A stretch of 64,000 nt of DNA from an uncultured Croceitalea sp. (lineage in GTDB: Bacteria > Bacteroidota > Bacteroidia > Flavobacteriales > Flavobacteriaceae): NCBI GenBank assembly GCA_947495075.1, contig CANLXH010000002.1:930001-994000 (forward strand). The letters run 5' to 3'. This document shows, piece after piece, positions 60,076-64,000 of the stretch. Position numbers and translations under genes: made by a program. The stretch's first letter is position 1; each line of letters begins with the position of its first letter. Under the pieces are notes generated by a model that saw only the letters and a program-made list of their open reading frames with translations, searched no databases and was not told the DNA's origin.

Positions 60076-60469
60076 TCATTGTTTAAACATTTCAACTTTA
60101 GGAATCCAATCAATATCAGATTCAAAAAATAGGAGTCTGTTATGTACTACTTTATCACTAATATCACGATGGTGTTTAGTAATAAATCGTGCTGTGGTAT
60201 TGGTAAAATTTAGTTGATGTTTTTGATCAATATCTTCTTCCTTGGTTACAAAAGATATAAGCAAATCAGATACAATCCAATTTCCTTTTCCATACCTATT
60301 TACAATTATAGGAACGAACATCTCTTTCGCTATAGGTATAAGAATGAAAAAAGAAAGTACCGTCACTATTTAGATTACGAAGATATTTTCCTTTAAAATT
60401 TTGTGATTGAGATAATGTATTGAAACTAATAAAAAGGAATAGTAATAGAACCTTTGGCTTCATTTTCAT
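60076..60469 (-). pseudogene. Frameshifted exported protein, unknown family
   Basis: ATG 60469 opens a signal peptide (MKMKPKVLLLFLFISFNTLS) and QNFKGKYLRNLNSDGTFFFH, but the frame stops after RSYNCK near 60298. The neighbouring frame carries on as NRYGKGNWIVSDLLISFVTK and further to the TAA at 60076. Together they make about 130 aa of a small beta-rich exported protein. A one-base change somewhere in 60296-60352, which includes an A6 run at 60347-60352, would restore it. It is either a recent pseudogene or a sequencing error. Confidence 0.6.
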
Positions 60470-60497
60470 TTAAAATTAGCCATTAAAGATTATACTT

Positions 60498-60803
60498 TTA
60501 TTTAATAATCAGCTTTCTTGTAGCCATCTTATCTTTTTCTAGTACGCGAAGAATGTAAACTCCCTTATCAAGATTCGATAAATTTAATTCTTTACCTAAA
60601 ATGGTAGTCTCTAGCACTTTTGTTCCTAAAACATCAAAAACGTGGATTTGTTTTGGGGCATTTTCTGCGGTGCTTATATATATCTTTCCGTTAGTAACTG
60701 GATTGGGATATAATTTAAAACCTTCAATATCACCCTTTGTTTGATTTTGAGAAAAACCAAACGAACAAACCATAAAGAAGAATACTAAGTAGAGTTGCTT
60801 CAT
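60498..60803 (-). CDS. Mini T9SS sorting-domain protein (paralog B)
   Basis: A 101-aa protein: signal peptide MKQLYLVFFFMVCSFGFSQ, about 9 spacer residues, then a type A T9SS sorting domain (GFKLYPNPVTNGKIYISTA, FDVLGTKVLETTI, LNLSNLDKGVYILRVLE, TRKLIIK). Close paralog of the gene at 59577. It has a promoter candidate at 60833. Confidence 0.85.
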   Translation of the reverse strand: MKQLYLVFFFMVCSFGFSQNQTKGDIEGFKLYPNPVTNGKIYISTAENAPKQIHVFDVLGTKVLETTILGKELNLSNLDKGVYILRVLEKDKMATRKLIIK

Positions 60804-60832
60804 ATAAGATATTGGTTACTCAGGGTATATTA

Positions 60833-60840
60833 CAAATATA
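60833..60840 (-). promoter_or_regulatory. -7 element before mini T9SS gene B
   Basis: Minus-strand TATATTTG, full TAnnTTTG match, 30 bp before the ATG. Confidence 0.6.
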
Positions 60841-60905
60841 AAAATTTGTCTAACTAACAGGTACTTAGGCTAAGATAAATCTCATATTTTTCGATGAACT
60901 ACATA

Positions 60906-60934
60906 AAAAAAGCCCCATTTAGTGGGGCTTTTTT
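60906..60934. terminator. Terminator after the beta-helix lipoprotein gene
   Basis: AAAAAAGCCCCA / TGGGGCTTTTTT, 5-nt loop, perfect 12-bp stem with A/T-runs on both sides. Confidence 0.88.
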
Positions 60935-60951
60935 AAATATTTGGTGTTTTT

Positions 60952-62121
60952 TTAATTGATTCCAACTGTCCAACCAGCTCCCCATGAAGCTACATCGGTA
61001 CCAGTTCCATTACCAATTCCACTTACCAAATCAGCTTCAGTAGCTGTTCCATCAATAGAAGTATTGGACGTTACGTCAGTAAAAGTTACATCAGTAAAAG
61101 TTAAGGTACCATCTGTAACATTTTGAGAAGTTGGAGTTGATGCTTCATCATCATCGACAGAAATACCGGTGTTCTTACCTACAATCAGAATATTAGTAAA
61201 AGTACCTTGAGTTCCAGCTCTTAAAAGGAAACCTCTAGTACTATCATTAGAACCACTCTCACTTTCTATAGTTACATTATTCACAGTAGGATTTGAAAAT
61301 GCTCCAGAAGCATTAGTAAAATCTGTATTAAAGCCATCACATTCAAAAGCTTCATCACCTACTCCATTACCTTGCAATACATATGCATTTGATAAGGTTC
61401 CACTATAACCTTCAGTCCAATCAATCGAATCGTCCTGAGCATTAACAACTGCAACAAAACTAGCATTTACAGTACCCCCAAAAAATTCAACGCCATCATC
61501 AGCTCCTTCAAAAGCTTGAATATATTCTATTGTAGTGCCATTACCCACACCATAGAATGAAAAACCATTATTTTCTGACTGTCCATCGGCAGCACCACCA
61601 GAATATTGTACTCGTACATAACGTAAAATACCTGAGTTATCATCTGTAACATTACCTCCGTAAGGTAAATTGCCTATTTCTGAAGTTGCTGTTGATGTTC
61701 CAGTTACAGAGTTAACTGGTGCTCTGCCTAACAAAATAATACCTCCCCAATCACCGGCAGATGGCGCTGTTGAGTTTGATGTAAAGATAATTGGGTTAGA
61801 TGCCGTGCCGTCTGCTATAATTTGAGCTCCTTGTTCTATAGCTAGATAAACATTTGGTCCAGCTTCAGCTTTGATTATAGTACCGGGTTCTATTGTTAAA
61901 GTAACTCCAGATGATACTATGGTAGCACCAGTAAGCATATATTCAATATCGGCTTCTAAAGTAATATCTTCTGTGATTGTCCCTGTTGTAGGAGTTAAAT
62001 TCACAGTATCATTAGATGTACCTTCTTGATTAATATTGATAACGATTTCTGATGTGGTATCACGCTCACAAGAAGTAAATAGTGCTATAACTATACTTAA
62101 TATTAAAATTTTGTTTCTCAT
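60952..62121 (-). CDS. Beta-helix surface lipoprotein
   Basis: A 389-aa lipoprotein. Signal peptide MRNKILILSIVIALFTSCER with lipobox Cys at 18. Then a Thr/Gly/Asn-rich right-handed beta-helix with recurring turns (TLTIEPGTIIKAEAGPNVYL, GDWGGIILLGRAPVN, YVRVQYSGGA, DGVEFFGGTVNASF, IDWTEGYSGTLSNAYVLQG). Bacteroidota carry such lipoproteins downstream of a TonB receptor, as here (35 bp). It probably binds a ligand on the surface for the receptor. Confidence 0.78.
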   Translation of the reverse strand: MRNKILILSIVIALFTSCERDTTSEIVININQEGTSNDTVNLTPTTGTITEDITLEADIEYMLTGATIVSSGVTLTIEPGTIIKAEAGPNVYLAIEQGAQIIADGTASNPIIFTSNSTAPSAGDWGGIILLGRAPVNSVTGTSTATSEIGNLPYGGNVTDDNSGILRYVRVQYSGGAADGQSENNGFSFYGVGNGTTIEYIQAFEGADDGVEFFGGTVNASFVAVVNAQDDSIDWTEGYSGTLSNAYVLQGNGVGDEAFECDGFNTDFTNASGAFSNPTVNNVTIESESGSNDSTRGFLLRAGTQGTFTNILIVGKNTGISVDDDEASTPTSQNVTDGTLTFTDVTFTDVTSNTSIDGTATEADLVSGIGNGTGTDVASWGAGWTVGIN

Positions 62122-62155
62122 TGATTTTAAGTTTAACATGTAATTAGCTTATTTT

Positions 62156-64000
62156 TTAAAATTTATATTTCAGAGTAATTCCTGCATTAATCCCTAGGTT
62201 ATATCGTCTAATGACAACATCTCCCTGTCCTGTATTTTCTCTAAGTAGTGTAACATCAGGATTTAAGAGATTGCTTGCACTTAGGTTAGCTTCAAAATGT
62301 TCTCCAATAGGGTTTTTCCAAATAAAATTTAATGTTGGGACTGCTTTCTCTACGATATTGCCTAAAGAACCTGCACCCAAGGCCGCTATTCTATCAGAAA
62401 AATAGGAGAATACTAGTGTAGCTTTTGGCTTGTAGTTTTCAAAAGAAGGACTATAATTAAGATCTGCATTTATAATGAATGGAGATGCTCCTTGTAAATC
62501 GTCAGAAGTTCTATCGAACGTTGTTCCGAAAGTATTTTCTTCCCCTGCTTCTATATTTTTTAAATCTTGATTTGTAGCAGTATAGGCAGCATTTAAACCA
62601 ACTGATAATTCTGCATTTTCATCCTGATCAGTAATAAGGTTCTTTCTCGCTTCAACTTCCAATCCAATTACTTCTGCCTGGTTTCCAGTACGAAAAAGAC
62701 GTTGTGTTCCTGTTGCATCGGCTGCAATTACACGGTTTACAGGGTCTTTGATAAGTTTCCCAAAAGCTGCGATAGAAAGAATTTCTCCACGCTCCATAAA
62801 CCACTCATACTTTAAGTCAAAATTATAGATGTTAGAAAAATTATCTCCTTCTCCATTTTTACCTCCAAATAAATCCGGGTTTCCACCAAAACGTTGTGTA
62901 ACTCCTTCATATACAAAAGGGGCAACTTCTTTAAACTCTGGGAAAGAAACGGTATTACTATATGCAAATCTAAGATTGGAATCTTCGTTTAGTGTATATC
63001 GCATATTTAAACTTGGAAGAAAGATATTTTCATATACATTTCTAAAACCAGGATCGGAAGGAGGAAGGTTAATAACATCGTATGTGATGTTTTGGCTTAT
63101 AGATTCCACTCTAATTCCTGGAACAACTAATAGTTTTTCATTTAGCTTTAATTCTGCTGTAAGAAAACCTGCGTGTATGTCTAAATTACCTTGGTATGTG
63201 TTATCAGGTAAACCAGGCCTATTTACGGCACCAATTTGGTTATTTATTGGATTTAGGTTTCTAATCTCAAAAAGGGCGCCTTCAGAACCTGTAAGACTGC
63301 TATTTTCAATAGTAAAAAAAGAATCGAAATTAGTTACATCTGTAACTGGAGTGGTACGATCAAAAATTCTATACCCATAGCGTATACTATTAAATCTACG
63401 TTCTTTAGTTCTACCATTATAACCAAATTTTAGGGTTATATTTTCTGATATAGTATTACTTAGATTAAGAAAACTGTTTAATTCCTCATCTTCAATGCTT
63501 TGAAAGAAACGTTGATTTTCAAAAGCGGTATTTGTAAAGAAAACAGGATTAGTGCTAGGGTCATTATCCAGTGCAAATTGATAATTTTCTAAAGTAATTC
63601 GCTTTCTGTCTGGTTCGTCAGAAAACACTTTGTTGTATCCAGCTCCCCAATCAAACTTCCATTTATCATTAAAACGATGTTGTCCTGTTAGTTGATTTAC
63701 AAAAATCATATCCTGATTAAACTGAATATTAGCAATAAAAAAACCATTATCAGAGGTAATGCCATCTCTATTAAAACCTTCGCCATTAACTCCAAAAAAG
63801 CTGACAGCATCTTTTGCACTATTTATAAATAATGAGCTGTATTTAATCTTATTTTCATTGTTTATTTTGTAAACTACATTACCAAGAGCTGTCGTTGTAG
63901 TCTTATATGTATACTCTTCAGTATTAGGGAAGTCAAATTTTAATACACGAGTAAAATCTCTAGCAGGACCCTGCAAAAACTCATATCCGTTGCTAAAACT
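62156..64000 (-). CDS. TonB-dependent receptor (partial)
   Basis: The last 614 residues of an outer-membrane receptor whose start is beyond the window. The visible part is the barrel: NDKWKFDWGAGYNKVFSDEP, LKLNEKLLVVPGIRVESISQ, NMRYTLNEDSNLRFAYSNTV, then LEVEARKNLI and a C-terminal LGINAGITLKYKF with aromatic end. The plug and TonB box are not visible. Forms an operon with the beta-helix lipoprotein. Substrate unknown. Confidence 0.9.
   Translation of the reverse strand, partial: SFSNGYEFLQGPARDFTRVLKFDFPNTEEYTYKTTTTALGNVVYKINNENKIKYSSLFINSAKDAVSFFGVNGEGFNRDGITSDNGFFIANIQFNQDMIFVNQLTGQHRFNDKWKFDWGAGYNKVFSDEPDRKRITLENYQFALDNDPSTNPVFFTNTAFENQRFFQSIEDEELNSFLNLSNTISENITLKFGYNGRTKERRFNSIRYGYRIFDRTTPVTDVTNFDSFFTIENSSLTGSEGALFEIRNLNPINNQIGAVNRPGLPDNTYQGNLDIHAGFLTAELKLNEKLLVVPGIRVESISQNITYDVINLPPSDPGFRNVYENIFLPSLNMRYTLNEDSNLRFAYSNTVSFPEFKEVAPFVYEGVTQRFGGNPDLFGGKNGEGDNFSNIYNFDLKYEWFMERGEILSIAAFGKLIKDPVNRVIAADATGTQRLFRTGNQAEVIGLEVEARKNLITDQDENAELSVGLNAAYTATNQDLKNIEAGEENTFGTTFDRTSDDLQGASPFIINADLNYSPSFENYKPKATLVFSYFSDRIAALGAGSLGNIVEKAVPTLNFIWKNPIGEHFEANLSASNLLNPDVTLLRENTGQGDVVIRRYNLGINAGITLKYKF

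Noticed and set aside
62829..63380. 183-aa open frame opposite the TonB receptor
   Set aside because: Lies wholly antisense to a strongly supported receptor gene, with no family motif or start context.
1..64000. CRISPR arrays, tRNA/rRNA genes, insertion sequences or prophage
   Set aside because: No spaced repeats, no tRNA-type GGTTCGAnnCC ends in a cloverleaf context, and no transposase or integrase motifs were seen.

Overview
The window is chromosomal DNA from a member of the Bacteroidota, almost certainly the family Flavobacteriaceae. It is AT-rich with short intergenic gaps. Its promoters carry the Bacteroidota -7 element TAnnTTTG. It encodes type IX secretion (T9SS) C-terminal sorting domains, several TonB-dependent receptors, and typical flavobacterial families (DUF4199, DUF3098, DUF3127, DUF4271, DUF4296, DUF4301). 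The order ftsX-DUF3098-uppP-truB is also characteristic. No tRNA, rRNA, CRISPR array, transposase or integrase was seen, and most of the window is ordinary core genome.

Layout. 1-2.3 kb: a Met-rich outer-membrane protein (cut by the window edge), a CNGKC-type small membrane protein and an EamA exporter. 2.3-5.8 kb: a paired M16 peptidase system, one active and one inactive subunit. 5.9-10.1 kb: DUF4199, rplU (with an unusual C-terminal extension), rpmA, an SDR reductase and ahcY. 10.1-13.7 kb: a phosphopantetheinyl transferase followed by a vitamin-salvage operon (thiamine-binding-like protein, PnuC/PnuT transporter, NadR-like kinase, DUF4301). 13.7-19.0 kb: a signalling island. Two small paralogous secreted proteins and a 66-aa exported peptide surround a sigma-54 activator and a convergent hybrid histidine kinase, and the first small gene has a sigma-54-like promoter with upstream dyads. 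19.1-22.7 kb: a TPP riboswitch, a TonB receptor, a Gfo/Idh/MocA oxidoreductase and a decayed PAS fragment. 22.7-30.3 kb: a Rieske-like lipoprotein, greA, a HIT protein, a histidine kinase with a zinc-ribbon partner, DUF3127, AtoE, aat, DUF2490 and tag. 30.3-35.5 kb: a TetR/ABC/HlyD/TolC export operon. 35.5-43.8 kb: YitT, a thioredoxin-like protein, a TonB-like protein, truB-uppP-DUF3098-ftsX and leuS. 43.8-50 kb: SemiSWEET, a zinc peptidase, LpxR, Lrp, a saccharopine-dehydrogenase-like enzyme, DUF423 and pckA. 50-58.5 kb: hemD-DUF4271-GT39, then GT2-dihydroorotase-DUF4296, an epimerase, tyrS and a small lipoprotein. 58.5-64 kb: a LuxE-like protein, two tiny T9SS-sorting-domain proteins flanking a frameshifted gene, a beta-helix lipoprotein and a TonB receptor cut by the window end.

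The most interesting parts are the sigma-54/hybrid-kinase island with its paralogous secreted proteins, the TPP riboswitch followed by a start-codon hairpin, the export ABC protein with degraded ATPase motifs, palindromic genomic repeats that have entered leuS in frame and supply the stop codon of uppP, and the T9SS sorting-domain proteins with almost no cargo. All assignments come from reading the sequence and from remembered family features; no database search was run.
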